In this document: in pieces, positions 1 through 11,625 of the stretch
How positions within the stretch are numbered: position 1 is the first letter of the stretch
Layout: every line of letters begins with the position of its first letter
Source: Linyphia triangularis
Taxonomy: Eukaryota; Arthropoda; Arachnida; Araneae; Linyphiidae
Direction: 5' to 3'
DNA: 64,000 bases
Assembly: GCA_963978545.1 (NCBI GenBank)
Contig: OZ021728.1
Location: forward strand, 1,612,001-1,676,000
The notes under the pieces: generated by a model
What the model was told of the DNA's origin: nothing
Database searches by the model: none
Seen by the model: the letters and a program-made list of their open reading frames with translations, nothing else
Made by a program: the position numbers and the translations under genes

Positions 1-958
1 AAATTAGTTTTTTTAATTTTCTGTGCTGCCGCGTAGTGGTAAACGCTGATCTAGAAGAGTACGAGATCTTCTAATGTAAACCCCTCTCTCCGGCCACACC
101 AACGAGAGGACATTGAGACTAATTAATGTGCACCCATTAGGTATCTTTGGAGGCCGTCGAGGATAGAACTCGCAATCCTACGACTCATGAAACTGTTGGA
201 GTGAGAATAATTGAAACATAGATGCCTCGCTAAATGTGGTAACCCCTCCTTGCAAGAACTGTTTTAACTATGAACTATATTCATTCTTCTGTTATTTTCC
301 TGTCCACTAAGATGTAACAAAATCATTCTTAAGAGCCACTTGAGCTCCAGCTATTTTTATAATAAACCTAAATTAATATGTAAATTAAATGATATCATCT
401 TTATAAGCTCGTTCTCAACATTATTTAGAAGTTAAAATCAATTACTTCTTTTTTCACAATACTGGAGTAATTCACACTGGAGAAAAGTATTTCGTAACTG
501 CAATAACCCAGATAAGATGCATGTAATTTATTCATCAACAAGTAAAGTTGCCTAATATAAACAACAGAAACGTCCACTATTGGCTGAGAGGATTGGATTA
601 GAGCCAGGCGGCCAATGTCCACTGTAGCTCTGCTCTGCTCATAGTGGATGTCAACTACACGTACAAAGCTGGGAACGTTGTCATTCGAAATTTTTGAGTT
701 TTTGTAACTGTAATCACAACCATGAGCGCCTATCTGTTGCAATTCGCAGAATTTCGAGGTCATACCCTCTCAGATCGTAGTATTCTCCAGACATATCAAA
801 AATTAGCAAGGATATGCTCATCAGAGAATATTGCAGATTTTTAAAAGGTGAATAAATTGCTCTACACAGTTGTCATTTTTTTTTCCCCCACAAGCCTAGT
901 CAATACAATCCAATAAAAAAAATATTCTTTTTTTTAAACATTATCTCTTATGGAGTAA
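1..958. other. no gene seen; AT-rich flank
   Basis: No coding region is supported here. The 112-codon minus-strand frame at 425-763 overlaps a hairpin repeat and shows no domain. Around 130-180 there is a sequence loosely like a tRNA B box, possibly a decayed SINE, but too weak to call. The last part is the presumed 3' UTR and flank of the gene that ends at 1245. Confidence 0.5.
571..652. repeat. short foldback repeat, relative of 24214-24412
   Basis: An imperfect inverted repeat starts CGTCCACTAT and ends ATAGTGGATG. It carries internal words (GGATTAGAGCCA, AGCTCTGCTCTGCTC) that recur in the longer hairpin at 24214-24412. It looks like a shortened, diverged member of that non-autonomous family. 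Confidence 0.6.
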
Positions 959-964
959 TTTATT
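959..964 (-). terminator. candidate polyadenylation signal of the 1245-3965 gene
   Basis: AATAAA read on the minus strand, about 280 nt after the stop codon. It is the first canonical hexamer I noticed downstream. In such AT-rich DNA a chance match is possible. Confidence 0.4.
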
Positions 965-1244
965 AGAGCAAAAAAAAAAAAATTAACAAGAATATAAATG
1001 TCAATGAATTTTAACAGACTCATAAAATTAGTAATCCAGTTGTTGATTTTAGTTGTTGTTTTTTTACATTTCTCAAGGGCTCAGTTTAGAAGCTCAAAAA
1101 ACCTTTGTTTCGTTAAATAGCATAAAAAATCTGTCGTCTGTAAAAATCCTTAACTGGTTCCCAGATAGTTCAAAAGACTCTGTAACAGTCATGAATTTCT
1201 GAGATACGATCCACTTCCTTGTTATGTACTACTTGAGGTCAAGC

Positions 1245-3965
1245 CTAAAGTCCATCAGGTGAGAAGACCGTTCTTCTAGAACTCAAATTTCCAGAATCAA
1301 ATCTAGATCTCCCACCTCCACCAGAGGAAAGGGTTCCAATGCTCGTTCCTCCAGAACTCAAATTTCCAGATTCATAACCAGATCCCACTCTTCTTTCAGA
1401 CGTAATTGCTCTATAACTCGATCCTCCTGAACCCAAGTTAGATCCTCCGGAACTAAAGCCCGATCCTCCGGAAGTAAAGCCCGATTCTTCGGAAGTAAAG
1501 CCCGATCCACCGGAGTCGAGAGAATTCCCATAAATGCTCGTTATTTCATCCTCCGGGGAGTACGTGCTAGCCACCACCCGACGATTTCCGTTTTCGTCTA
1601 CGTACGTTCTTTCTTTGTACGCTTTGGAGATCTTCGGGCCGTACGGTGTATTGTATTCGCTCATATCATGCCCACCTGAACTATACACGTTCTCACTTTC
1701 GATGCTAGTGATTCTTCTGTTTGAACCACCTGATGGGTACGGCAGGTCGTACAGCTCGTCTCCAGATCCCCCTTGTCCTCCAGAACTCATTGCTCTATAG
1801 CTCGATTCTTCTGAACTCAAGCTAGATCCTCTGGAAACCAATCTCGATTCTTCTGAATTCAAGCTAGATCCTCTGGAAACCAATCCCGATCCTCTGGAAA
1901 CCAATCCCGATCCTCCGGAACTCAAGCTAGATTCTCTGGAAACCAATCTCGATCCTCCGGAACTCAATCTCGATCCTATGGAGTCGAGATCACCTTCACT
2001 AATAATTGTGTGTTCTGTAACGGTACCGCCATCCAATCCTCTGTTTTCATAGTAGGATCCTCCCTCCCTCACGTAAGCACCGTCACCTCCATCGTAGCCA
2101 TATTCCCCACCGTTGCTATAGCTTGCTTCACCTGGGAGGCTGACGGTTTCTTTGACGATTTTTCTCGTGATTGTACCACCACCATCTCCCTCGACATAGC
2201 GTCCGAGTGGAGCATTCCCATAAATGCTCGTTATTTCATCCTGCGGGGAGTACGTGCTAGCCACCACTCGACGATATCCGTTTTCGTCTACGTACGTTTT
2301 TTCTTTGTACCCTTTGGAGATGGTCGGGCCGTACTGTGTATTGTATTTGGTCATTTTATGCTCACCTGAACTATACACGTTCTCACCTCCGATTCTTCTG
2401 GGTATACCACCTGATGGGTACTGCAGGTCGTACCGCTCGTCTCGGGAGACAATTTTCTCGCCAGAAGGATAGGCTATGAGATTATGATTGTATGCATCTG
2501 GAAGTTGCTCGTTCATGGATGTTGTGGTGATGACTTGGCGTTTCCTGATCTCTCCAGGATATTGTGTATTTTCCCGCACCACTGCCCTCGCAGGCTCCGC
2601 GCCAATAGTTTGAACGTACTTCATAGATTCGTAATTCGAAGGAACCTCCTTTTCAACTATTGTTTGTGTGGTCTTCTTGTAGCCTGTGGTTAAGGCCTCG
2701 GTGGGTTTCTGCACAACTGTGTTTCCCATAACCGCTGGTCGAGCCATTTCAACTTTCTTTTCTACAACTACTTTCTTGGTAGAAGGCTCTACAACTTTAA
2801 CCAGAGTTTTAGTTTTCGGAGGAGGTGGGAGAGGAGGAAGAGGAGGAAGTGCCACCGGAAGGATTCTATTCACTGGAGGAGGGAGTGCTGCAGGTCTGTC
2901 CATAACCACAATTGGTGGAGGAGGAGGGCTCATTATTATTGTTTGAGGTGCATTCTGTGGAGCGGGCATCATGAAAAATTGGACTTGAGGTGGAGGGGGT
3001 GGAGGAAAGACTATTGGAGGGTGGTGGTACATTGAATGGTGAATTACTGCTTGTCTCTGTGGTTCTTCGATTCTTTCTTTCGTCACTGTCTTCCTGTAGC
3101 CCGGTCTGTTTTCTACACTCAACACCGTAGCACCACTGCGCTCTACATGCATTGCTCCTTGTCTCTGTGGCTCTTCAACTCTCTCTATCGTTTCTGTCTT
3201 CCTGTAGCCTGGTCTGTTTTCCAGATTCAGCAGCGTAGCACCATTGCGCTCTACATACACATTCTTCATTGGTTCCTGGTGCATGACATGCGTTACTTTG
3301 TTGTTGACCTGTTCAATCACTTTTGGTATTTTTTCTACGTACGTGATAGTCTCATCCACCCGAGAAGGTTGAGGTTCTGGCTGTCTAGCTGCTACCACCG
3401 TTGTTTCTGTGGTCATCTTCTTCGTCATGGTTCCCCCCGACGACGCCGCTGTCAAGATAGGCTTATTCACGTGAACCATTTCCAGCGCCTTATTCACAAT
3501 CTCTTTTTTCTCCACCGTCGTGGTTGTAACAGACTTTTGCCTCCTTAGCCCTCGATCTCCGTTGCTGTAAAAGATGTACCTGCGCACCCAATCAAAGAGC
3601 TGAGGCATGTTCACTAGGTCGTTGTCGGCAAGCCTCACACCGGCCGATGACATGTACAACCGCAGGCATTCAGGCAAGTCCTTAGCGTGAGCGTGGACAC
3701 CGGTGCTATCTGTGTAGTATGCAATCAGGGCCCGCTGTATTTCGCTCCAGCTTACGTAATCGCTGTCTGTGAAGTCGTAGCTGCTGTAGCGTCCAGCAGG
3801 TACTGCGTATCTGTAGAGGCATGACGGAAAGTTTCTTAAAAGGAACGAGTCCTCTTCGTTGAGGATGGTGGTTTTTTCTTGAACCAGTTCTTCACCATGT
3901 GCCAGTGATGCGAGTACGATGAAGAAGCACTGGACGCAAAAGAATCGAGAGAGTGAACCGATCAT
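1245..3965 (-). CDS. secreted Pro- and Ser/Gly-rich low-complexity protein, 906 aa
   Basis: Uninterrupted reading frame that is clearly richer in GC than its flanks. The start is the ATG at 3965; the frame is open four codons further to a GTG, which is not a likely start. Residues 1-24 form a signal peptide (MIGSLSRFF..LASLAHG). Residues 25 to about 135 are a compact domain with the only two mature cysteines (about C49 and C100). Then follow a Thr/Val/Lys-rich stretch, two copies of a block with ERNGATLLNLENRPGYRKT (about 235-308), polyproline runs (about 311-382), two copies of a block of about 79 residues containing TYVDENG and VVASTYSP.DEITSIYGN (about 505-584 and 735-813), and a Ser-Gly tail with SSGGS and LVSRGS repeats. 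It is intronless. The composition suggests an extracellular structural, cuticular or gland protein; this is inference and I do not recognise the family. Confidence 0.88.
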   Translation of the reverse strand: MIGSLSRFFCVQCFFIVLASLAHGEELVQEKTTILNEEDSFLLRNFPSCLYRYAVPAGRYSSYDFTDSDYVSWSEIQRALIAYYTDSTGVHAHAKDLPECLRLYMSSAGVRLADNDLVNMPQLFDWVRRYIFYSNGDRGLRRQKSVTTTTVEKKEIVNKALEMVHVNKPILTAASSGGTMTKKMTTETTVVAARQPEPQPSRVDETITYVEKIPKVIEQVNNKVTHVMHQEPMKNVYVERNGATLLNLENRPGYRKTETIERVEEPQRQGAMHVERSGATVLSVENRPGYRKTVTKERIEEPQRQAVIHHSMYHHPPIVFPPPPPPQVQFFMMPAPQNAPQTIIMSPPPPPIVVMDRPAALPPPVNRILPVALPPLPPLPPPPKTKTLVKVVEPSTKKVVVEKKVEMARPAVMGNTVVQKPTEALTTGYKKTTQTIVEKEVPSNYESMKYVQTIGAEPARAVVRENTQYPGEIRKRQVITTTSMNEQLPDAYNHNLIAYPSGEKIVSRDERYDLQYPSGGIPRRIGGENVYSSGEHKMTKYNTQYGPTISKGYKEKTYVDENGYRRVVASTYSPQDEITSIYGNAPLGRYVEGDGGGTITRKIVKETVSLPGEASYSNGGEYGYDGGDGAYVREGGSYYENRGLDGGTVTEHTIISEGDLDSIGSRLSSGGSRLVSRESSLSSGGSGLVSRGSGLVSRGSSLNSEESRLVSRGSSLSSEESSYRAMSSGGQGGSGDELYDLPYPSGGSNRRITSIESENVYSSGGHDMSEYNTPYGPKISKAYKERTYVDENGNRRVVASTYSPEDEITSIYGNSLDSGGSGFTSEESGFTSGGSGFSSGGSNLGSGGSSYRAITSERRVGSGYESGNLSSGGTSIGTLSSGGGGRSRFDSGNLSSRRTVFSPDGL

Positions 3966-4005
3966 TGTGAGTTCCACTGTGGAACTCGTTGTAGCACAAG
4001 CCTCT

Positions 4006-4014
4006 CTTTTATAA
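4006..4014 (-). promoter_or_regulatory. TATA box for the 1245-3965 gene
   Basis: TTATAAAAG on the minus strand, 41-49 nt upstream of the chosen ATG. With the usual spacing, transcription would start near 3980, giving a very short 5' UTR. This supports the ATG at 3965 as the true start and the absence of an upstream exon. Confidence 0.7.
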
Positions 4015-4437
4015 TCTTATCTCCATCCACGGACAGCGTTTTGTTTTAAATAGCGCTAGAATGGTGCAATTTGGGCTTGTAGGAAGTAATTATCTCAATC
4101 GGTGTTTTTGAATGCGTAGTCGCCTATTTCAATGAATCAATCAGGTGTGCGCGTGTTCGGAAACAGCTGTGCCGTTAATTGCAGTTTTGTTTACCATTTC
4201 ACTTATCAATATTTGAGCTTCTTTTCTTTCTCACCAACATGTGGTCACGTCACTCAAATGGAATGCCCTAATACGAATTGAATCAGATTAATGCTGATTG
4301 AGCCGACTCTCAATGTGGTTTCACAAGTGCAGATTGTTTCCCAAGCGTTTATTACTTTTAATACAACGCATGATCAAACCATTACGATATGATACAAATG
4401 AAACAGCATTAATAGATAGCTGGTGCCAATCCAGCTA
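4015..4437. other. upstream flank, no gene seen
   Basis: Upstream region of the secreted-protein gene. No reading frame or repeat is recognised before the foldback element that starts at 4438. Regulatory sites may lie here but none can be named. Confidence 0.4.
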
Positions 4438-4678
4438 TACTAAACTTCAACTTAACTAGACATCACTTAGACGATAGATCGTCACAGTGCTCATAGGTAT
4501 TTAATCTATTTTGGCTGAGGGAAGACATGATTCTCGCCAAACCTTATAGCCTTTTGTTCTCTATAGGGTTGTGGTTTGGCGAACATTATGCTTTCACGCC
4601 GCTAAAATGGATTAAATACCTATGAGCACTGTGACGATCTATCGTCTAAGTGATGTCTAGTTAAGTTGAAGTTTAGTA
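4438..4678. mobile_element. foldback MITE with TA flanks, family F1 copy 1
   Basis: Nearly the whole element is a hairpin. The left arm starts TACTAAACTTCAACTTAACT and the right arm is its reverse complement ending AGTTTAGTA, with arms of about 70 nt or more. TA lies on each side, as expected for a Tc1/mariner-type non-autonomous element. The centre carries TTTGTTCTCTA and GGTTGTGGTTTGGCGA. Other copies are at 15328, 41570 and 61625. Confidence 0.85.
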
Positions 4679-4875
4679 TAGCTAGTGCTTCATACTATTT
4701 TGAGGGGAGACTAGAGCCATGGACAACCAAATCAATCGTATTTTCATTCATCTTAAAAGTGCTCTAAATTATATAAAATGCAAGATTTTTAATTTAATTT
4801 TTAGATTTAGTCAATAATAGCATATTTGCTATGAATATTACCCACCCAATTTTATTCTATGAATACTTTATGCAA

Positions 4876-6587
4876 TCTCGATATATAAAAGGCAAAACCC
4901 TCTATGACTTATTGATTCACGCTCTCATTCTCCGACTTTCCATGCCGTCACAAGTCTGAAAATCGATACAAATGTCGGAAACGACACACATAGAAAAAAT
5001 ATGCACTTCTGATCTTGATTAACCAACTTTAAGGGGTCGAAAAGAGATCAAACGCTCAAATCGAAGGATATTTAGTTCAAGTATGGAAAAAAAATCAACT
5101 ATTCATATGTCGATTAATCATTTCTAAAGGGTCGAAAAGGAGTTAAAAGTACCGAACGAGGACTATTCAAATGTCACACTACCAATATAGTCACAGCTCT
5201 TTTATTTAATGCTTGTCATGAAAAACAAACATAGATAAAGTAAGTTATTCCGATCTCGATCAACCAACTTTAAAAGGTCGCGAAGAGGTCGAAACGTGCG
5301 AGATACGAAGAATAGTACAACGTCCCAACTCTGCAATTGTGATACAAGTGTCAATAAGGTTAGATATTCCAACTTCGATTAACTATTTAAAGGGTCTAAA
5401 CCAGCGTCAGCCACTAGGCGGCCCTCGGCAGCTTTTTCTCCGGCTTGCCGGCAGTACAGAAGAGAAAAAATAAAATTTAGCGGAAATAATTTTAATTTGT
5501 CTACAATAGTGTTTATTACCAAAAATCGCGTTTTCCATTAAGTGGCCCGAGTCAGCAAGTCTGAAAAATCCTTTTTTTTTTCTGAGATTGCCATAAAAAA
5601 TATAAAAAAGCAATAGTTTGAATTATTACCAATGACGTCTTCTTTCGCATTGCTTAGTTTTGTACTTACCCCCTCGACTCGTGAATGGCACAATTCAATT
5701 TCTGCTTTTCTGAATGTGATGTGCAGGATTTGGGGGTTTTAATGCATACTGGCCCCTTTTGTTTTGATGTGAAAAGAAGTATCGCGATCTCTATGACTCC
5801 AGTGCAATAATGACGTCGAAGACTAGTTTTAAACGCAAAGTAGATAGTGAAAAGTGGAGCGGCCGTCATCGTCACACAATTAACAACGATTAAAATGGAA
5901 GATTTAGGAGGTATGGTTTAAATATCTTTATTGATTATGAGTTTATGTAATTATGAGCCATTGTAATATTGTCACTAAAGATTAACTTCTTTTATGACTT
6001 TGATTTACGATGTAAAGAAAATTATTTTTTAAATTATTTGAAACCAGAATCAAATATCAATTGTTATTTTATTAATATAAAAAAAGTTAAATTATTGTTG
6101 TTGTTTTTCAAAATTGTTTTATATAGTTGAATCTTTAGTAATTATCACATTTCTAACATTGAAAATATGTAATAAAGTAATATATTCATTGGCGTATTCG
6201 ATATACATCTGCGGCCCGCTGAAAGTTCCAACATAAGTCATGCGGCCCGTCTCTATAAGTTAGTGGCGAACGCTGGTCTAAACGTTCCGAAGATATTCAA
6301 ATATCCCACTTTCAATATAGTTCCATCTTTGAAAATTGGAGCCAGACGAAAGCACATATTAATAAGCAATTCTGATCTTGATAAACTATTTTTAAAGGGC
6401 CCAAACGTTTATACGAGGAAAATCTTAATGTCCTACTTTTAATGCAGTCAGAATTATAAAACTTGTATCAAATAACACCAAAGGCAAGCATAGATAAAGT
6501 AAGGTATTCCGATTTCGATAAACCATATTTCGGAGGTTGAAACGCGATTTAACATCCGAAATGAGGAATGCGTGAATGTTTTTTTAA
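4876..6587 (+). mobile_element. Helitron-like element, 5' end and internal repeats, interrupted
   Basis: Begins A|TCTCGATATATAAAAGGC, a 5'-TC terminus after an A. It continues with diverged internal repeats of roughly 130-170 bp built around 'GATCTTGATTAACCAACTTTAA', 'GGTCGAAAAG' and 'GATACAAATGTC'. A hAT element (5402-6275) and a hairpin MITE (from 6588) are inserted. A short piece near 7270-7290 (GCGAAGCATGGGC) may be the decayed 3' end. An inverted relative lies at 7930-8739. Confidence 0.6.
5402..6275. mobile_element. non-autonomous hAT-like transposon with 8-bp TSD
   Basis: Termini CAGCGTCAGCCACTA and, inverted, CAGCGTTCGCCACTA. The 8-bp direct repeat GTCTAAAC occurs on both sides (5394-5401 and 6276-6283). 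Inside, near 5810-5880 on the plus strand, a short frame reads KRKVDSEKWS, reminiscent of the N-terminus of some hAT transposases. GCGGCCCGC-type words lie near the right end. It is internally deleted and cannot encode a full transposase. It sits inside the Helitron-like element, so it is younger than that element. Confidence 0.8.
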
Positions 6588-7245
6588 CAGTCCGAGAGGC
6601 GATTGCAATTTTTGGACCCCCTCGAACATTATCCTGAATTTTTTATAGAAATTGGAGAAAGTGAGTAGATTACGAATCCACTGGTCTGCCGTGGAAAAAA
6701 TGGCCGACAGTGATCAAAAATCGATTTGGCATGAGTTGAACTAAAATCCGATTACCAAATATGTCATAACTTGCCAAAAAGAGAAGAAACTTTTTCGTCT
6801 CGCAACCCACTGCATTTTGATTTTCAATGAGAAAAAGCGCAAACGATTTCTGATCTCTGGCTCGGAAAACTTAGTATCTTTTGAAAGTAAGCCAAATTGG
6901 CGACATCAGTTACGTTATCAGTGACGTAATGTTTCTTGCCAATTTGACTCATTTGTGAAAGATGCAAGTAAGCCATAACCACACGTCCGAATCGTCTGCA
7001 ACCTTCGTAATTGAAAATTAAAGAGTGAGGGTTACCAAATTAAAAAAAAAAAATGCTCATTATTTGACAAATTATGGCGCTTTTGGTAATTGAATTTAAT
7101 TCAACTTATTAAAAGTCGATTTTACCAGTTTCAGCCATTTTTGCCACGGCAGACCAGTGGATTCGTAATTTACTCACTTTTCTCTAATTTCTGTAAAAAA
7201 TTCAGAATGATGTTCGATGGAGTCCAAAAATGGCCTCTCAGTCTA
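6588..7245. mobile_element. long-arm hairpin MITE, family M1 copy 1
   Basis: About 658 bp with arms of 250-300 nt. It starts near AGTCCGAGAGGC and ends GCCTCTCAGTCTA. Arms share CCACTGGTCTGCCGTGG and GTGAGTAGATTACGAATCC. A fuller copy is at 52672-53338, a single arm at 16691-16980 and a diverged piece at about 57520-58008. No coding capacity. Confidence 0.8.
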
Positions 7246-7929
7246 TAACACTAAAATGCGCATGGAAAAATTTTGTAGCGAAGCATGGGCCTATACTTTG
7301 GAACTTAGAATTTTAAAATTATTATATCGCAACTTTTGATCGCACACTTTTCTCAAATTCTACTAAATATTTTATTCTAATTTTCTTTCCATGGTAATGA
7401 AAACACCCAAAATCTATCTAGTGAGGTTAAAATATTTCTTAAATTAGGAAAAAATAAATATTGAATCTGTTATTTTGTGCTGCAAGAAATGAGAGTTTTT
7501 GTATAAGCAAATTAAATTATTTTTAAAATATAATTTTAAATTTAAAAAAAAAAAAAAAAGAGATAAACTGTTTGAAATAGAAAATTTATTTGCATTTGTT
7601 GAAATTTTTATCGAAATTTATTGTATATTTATTTTTAAAAGTGTACGTAACTAAAGGTTGCCATAAAATAATTTTAAAATTAAAAGTCTCAAATATTGGT
7701 TTATTATGCAAAGTACATTTAAAATTTAAAAAAAAAAAAAAACCTCAGAGAAATAATCATAACAAATAACAAATATGTTATGTGAAAAAATAATTTTAAA
7801 ATATTTTAAATAATTTAGAGCACTTTGCTTTTCCAGGATTCTCCTTAAGCATATTTCATTGAACATGAAGAAATAAACATTAGGTCTAAGTATTTAAATA
7901 TTATTAGGTACTTATATATTACTTGCTGA
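7246..7929. other. AT-rich, no gene
   Basis: Very AT-rich with poly-A runs near 7545 and 7730. No domain-bearing frame. The start (7246-7295) holds GCGAAGCATGGGC, which resembles the 3' end seen in the Helitron at 33345-34600. Confidence 0.5.
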
Positions 7930-8739
7930 ATACCCATGCTGCGTTACGAAATTTTACCATGTGCATTTCAGCAATCAAAAGACATTCATTTATTTTACAC
8001 TTCAGACACTTGCTTCCATTTCGATCTCGACAAATTGATTGATCAAAATAGGAACATTCATTTGTTGACATTTGTTCCAAAATTAATAATTGAGAATATA
8101 TTGGAAATGAGACATTTGAATATTCCTCATTTAGAACCCTTTGGATCTTTTTAATAATTTTAACTAATAACTAATTTTTAATAACTATTTTCTTCTATAC
8201 TTGCCCTTCTTAACATTTGCACCAAATATCAGAATTGTGATAATATTGGAAGTGGGTCATTCGGATATCCCTCGTATGGAACGTTTAACCCCTTTTCCAC
8301 CCCTTAATGAGGGTTAATCGTGATCGGAACAGCTTACTTTTATTATGTTTAGCTTTATTGTCATTTGTACCAATTTTCAATGTTGTGACCACGTGGGAAA
8401 TGGGGCATTCGAATATCCTTCGTTTGGAACGGTTAATCTCTTTTCCATCACTTAAAGTGGGTTAATCGAGATTGGAATAGCTTAATTTTACTACGTTTGT
8501 TGACATTTGTACCAATTTTCAGAATTGTGACCAAATGAGAAGTGGGACATTCGAATATTCGTCGTTTGGAATGTTTAGCCCCTTTTCAACTTCTTAAAGT
8601 GGGTTAATCGAGATCGGAGTAGCTTAATTTTTCTATGTTTGCCTTTGTCGACATTTGTATCAATTTTCAGAGTTGAAACTATGTGGGGAGAATTAGTGAT
8701 GAGTGAGTGAGTGAGAGCTTTGCCTTATATATAGAGAGA
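7930..8739 (-). mobile_element. Helitron-like element in inverse orientation
   Basis: On the minus strand it begins TCTCTCTATATATAAGGC after an A, followed by a (CTCA)n run and tandem blocks of about 130-150 bp with 'CAACTCTGAAAATT', 'GATCTCGATTAACCCACTTT' and 'CGAATATTCGAATGTCCCAC'. The same blocks occur in direct orientation at 4876-5400. The 3' terminus is not recognised. The 72-codon frame at 7936-8154 is an incidental reading of this repeat. Confidence 0.55.
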
Positions 8740-9142
8740 TACGGTAAAATACTTATACGGGGTGAACAGAAAGAAATATGGACACCTCTAGTGGCTGTTC
8801 CGTTCAACAGATGACATTTCGGGGGTAGAGTTACTCAAACGGCAGCAAAATGACAGTTACAGAAACTCGAAATATTCGAATGACAAAATATTCTTATAAA
8901 ACTGCATTCCCAACAGCATTCTTATAAAAATGTTAGGTTTCAATCTGAATGAAATCTAGCATTTTTATAAGTATTGAATTGTTTTATTTTTATAAAATAT
9001 TAAATCCATCTATCAAGAGAAATAAAATGCAACAAAAGATTTCGTACACCATAATATTTTCTGAAAATTTCATTTTCTTTTATTTTTTTTAATTTTTTTT
9101 TTTTTTAATTTTTGAATTGTGGAGATATTTAAAAAATAGATT
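8740..9142. other. no gene seen
   Basis: Starts with TACGGTAAAAT and GGGGTGAA, which faintly recall the termini of the elements at 46028 and 47915. Otherwise unassigned AT-rich sequence. Confidence 0.35.
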
Positions 9143-9155
9143 GCCTGTAATATTT

Positions 9156-9336
9156 GCCGACCAAACGGTATAGTGGTTAGCGTGCTAGCTTCTGGACCGC
9201 GAGGTTGCGGGTTCGAGTCCCGTGTTGGCATGGGTGTTTGTAAATGTATGTTGGCTTGTCTAATGACGAAATGTTTCGGCGCATTATAGCCCTCGTGTTG
9301 CTGACGGCGCCAGATAATCTGAATACAACCAACCAA
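9156..9336 (+). mobile_element. tRNA-derived SINE (S1) with TSD
   Basis: Full S1 copy. The tRNA-like head starts GCCGACCAAACGG, with A box TATAGTGGTTAGCG and B box GGGTTCGAGTCCC. The body is ATGTTGGCTTGTCTAATGAC..CTGACGGCGCCAGATAATC and the tail is CAACCAACC. A perfect 13-bp TSD, GCCTGTAATATTT, lies at 9143-9155 and 9337-9349. Peptides read from it (such as [11 protein letters not shown]) are not genes. Confidence 0.93.
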
Positions 9337-10647
9337 GCCTGTAATATTTGCTTTCTCTATTTATTATAATCTATTTATTCTTCAAAATGCTTCGTAGCCG
9401 TAAAGAACGCAACAAGCGGCATTATAAAATTGGTCATATTTTGTCGTACAGTCAATCAGGGTAACATTGAACCACATTTTCAGTGCTTTCTTCTTCCTCA
9501 CTTAGTTTTAATAGTATTTTCAGACCTAATGGCATAAAATGGAAGAATAAACCCTAAATTATATTTCAATTTACACAAATTAGTAAATGCTGAAGATGAA
9601 AGCACCAAATAATAGGAAAATAACCCGGTGCAAAGGGTGCAAATTTACCCAGTCATTCAGGCTAACTTTGAACCACTATTAGAAGTTTCATATAAAATAC
9701 CTTTTATTATTCAATCTAGGAATCTGGAAAACTTTGAACTAGTAAAATTAAGTTTCTAAATATATTAAACATCATCAACTGCAGTTTTCAACATTATAAA
9801 GTTTGGATATTTTAAATAACACCACGAAGATTATATTAGGAAGGAACAGTGGATGACGATTCACATGAATATATTGCAAAAAAAACTATATATTATTCAG
9901 TTTAAACACACAAATATAGTGAAAAAAAAAACAATCTTCAGTTCATTCACTTAAATAGAAACTCATTTTATCATTTAAAAATTGAAAAGATAAATAGAAA
10001 ATCATTAAATTGATAAGCCGCCTTTATGCTATTAGTTAAGTACTATGGTGTTTGCAAGTCACAATATGGCACAAATACAAATTTTCTACTCCTAGGGTTA
10101 GAAATAGTATGACAATATAAAAGCGAAGTTCAAACTTCATAAAATTTCACTTTGGCATTCTTTCGATTAATAGTTTTGCATCAAAGAATGAATCACTGAT
10201 CTGGAAAACTTCTCGTGTTCTAGCTAGAATAGTAATTTCTGGGAAAAAATTTTAAACACGCCTAATTTTTCATACCACAGATCACCATTGATATTGGGCC
10301 ATTTCCAATATGCACCAGATTTCTTCATGAACCACCAAATATCACGTTGTCTTTTAAGTCAATTTGGTCTGGATACATTTCTTCTTCGTATTGAATAATT
10401 ACGTGGTCGTAAACTTTGCATACGTCATAACCAAAATCTAACACACTTTGTATGCTCTGTGTATAAAATTCTTGTCTCATTGATGTGTTCAACAGCCACC
10501 ACTTGAACAATATCTAATATTTCAGTAACATACTCCACAACAATTTCAGCAGAATAAACCTCTATCTTGTCCTTATTGTCCAACTTTCATCTCCACCGAA
10601 AATGATAGTGTTGTACATACACTGTCACCTGCATCATCTAGTTCAGG

Positions 10648-10795
10648 TTGGTTGATTGTTTTAGACGCTCAACGACCTACAGCTTAGCGTGGATTCCGAA
10701 CTACAACGAACACCCATGACTAACCTGGTATTCGAACCCGGCACCTTTGGCATGCAGGGCCCTAACCACACAGGCCATCAGGTGGATCATTTAGA
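10648..10795 (-). mobile_element. second tRNA-derived SINE family (S2)
   Basis: On the minus strand a tRNA-like head reads GATCCACCTGATGGCC..GGGTTCGAATACC (B box), and the 3' end carries CAATCAACC. A related copy lies around 38310-38690. Its tail resembles that of S1, so both may depend on the same LINE machinery (inference). Confidence 0.6.
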
Positions 10796-11454
10796 TAAGG
10801 ACTTTTACTCTTGCTGTCTCCCAGGAGTACATACGATAGAGGACCTTATGTCCTTGCTATACAGATTCCTTTACCGTTTATTTTTTGTGCATAGAAATTT
10901 TCACTTTCTCAACTGAAAAAGCTTTTTACAGACATTACAGGCAGGCAGATTTTTTTTTTAGTTTTGTGAACGACTGCTATATCATTATTTCTAATATTTT
11001 TAGGTATTTCTTGAATTAACACCCAATATTTTCATTTTAGCGGATTTTGCAAACAAGGGAAGAATCTGTAAATTAAATTGCATTTGTATGTATTTAAAAG
11101 CAACTAAAAATACATTGGAATAAAATATGAATGGTATGTGCAGTGTTACACTGTCATCAGCCTAAATTTGAACCAGCTCAAAGTTACACTGTTAAAATAA
11201 TAGTGCCTTGATTGTTTGCTTTTTTCCAAATGTTAGTAAATAAATAAGCATCGGCTACAAAGAATTTCACTATTTTCATAAAAATTATAGAGCTGATTAA
11301 GTTGTAAGTTGGTACTTACTTGCATAAATTAGTTGATTTACATCAACTTTAAATAAGCATTAAAATGGAACTTGAAAACAGTACTTCAGAAAAGCAACTA
11401 AATGTCCAAATAAATCATATTCTATTTTACCGGTTTATTTTCTAATCTATAAAA

Positions 11455-11625
11455 GCCGACCAAACGGTATAGTGGTTAGCGTGCTAGCTTCTAGACCGCG
11501 AGGTTGCGAGTCCCGTGTTAGGCATGGGTGTTTGTAAATGTATGTTGGCTTGTCTAATGACGAATGTTTCGGCGCGCCCTCGTGTTGCTGACGGCGCCAG
11601 ATAGTCTGAATACAACCAACCAACC
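11455..11625 (+). mobile_element. tRNA-derived SINE (S1)
   Basis: GCCGACCAAACGG head with A box. The B box is damaged (GTTGCGAGTCCC, lacking GGTTC) and the GCATTATAG part of the body is deleted. Ends with CAACCAACC. No clear TSD. Confidence 0.85.

Noticed and set aside
1534..3548. Plus-strand frames across gene 1
   Set aside because: Antisense shadows of the repetitive 906-residue minus-strand gene.
3966..3977. GTG at 3977 as start of gene 1
   Set aside because: Eukaryotic context, and the ATG at 3965 begins a proper signal peptide just downstream of the TATA box.
9156..9230. SINE heads as functional tRNA genes
   Set aside because: A and B boxes are present but each head continues into the SINE body with a tail and TSD, and the cloverleaf is imperfect.
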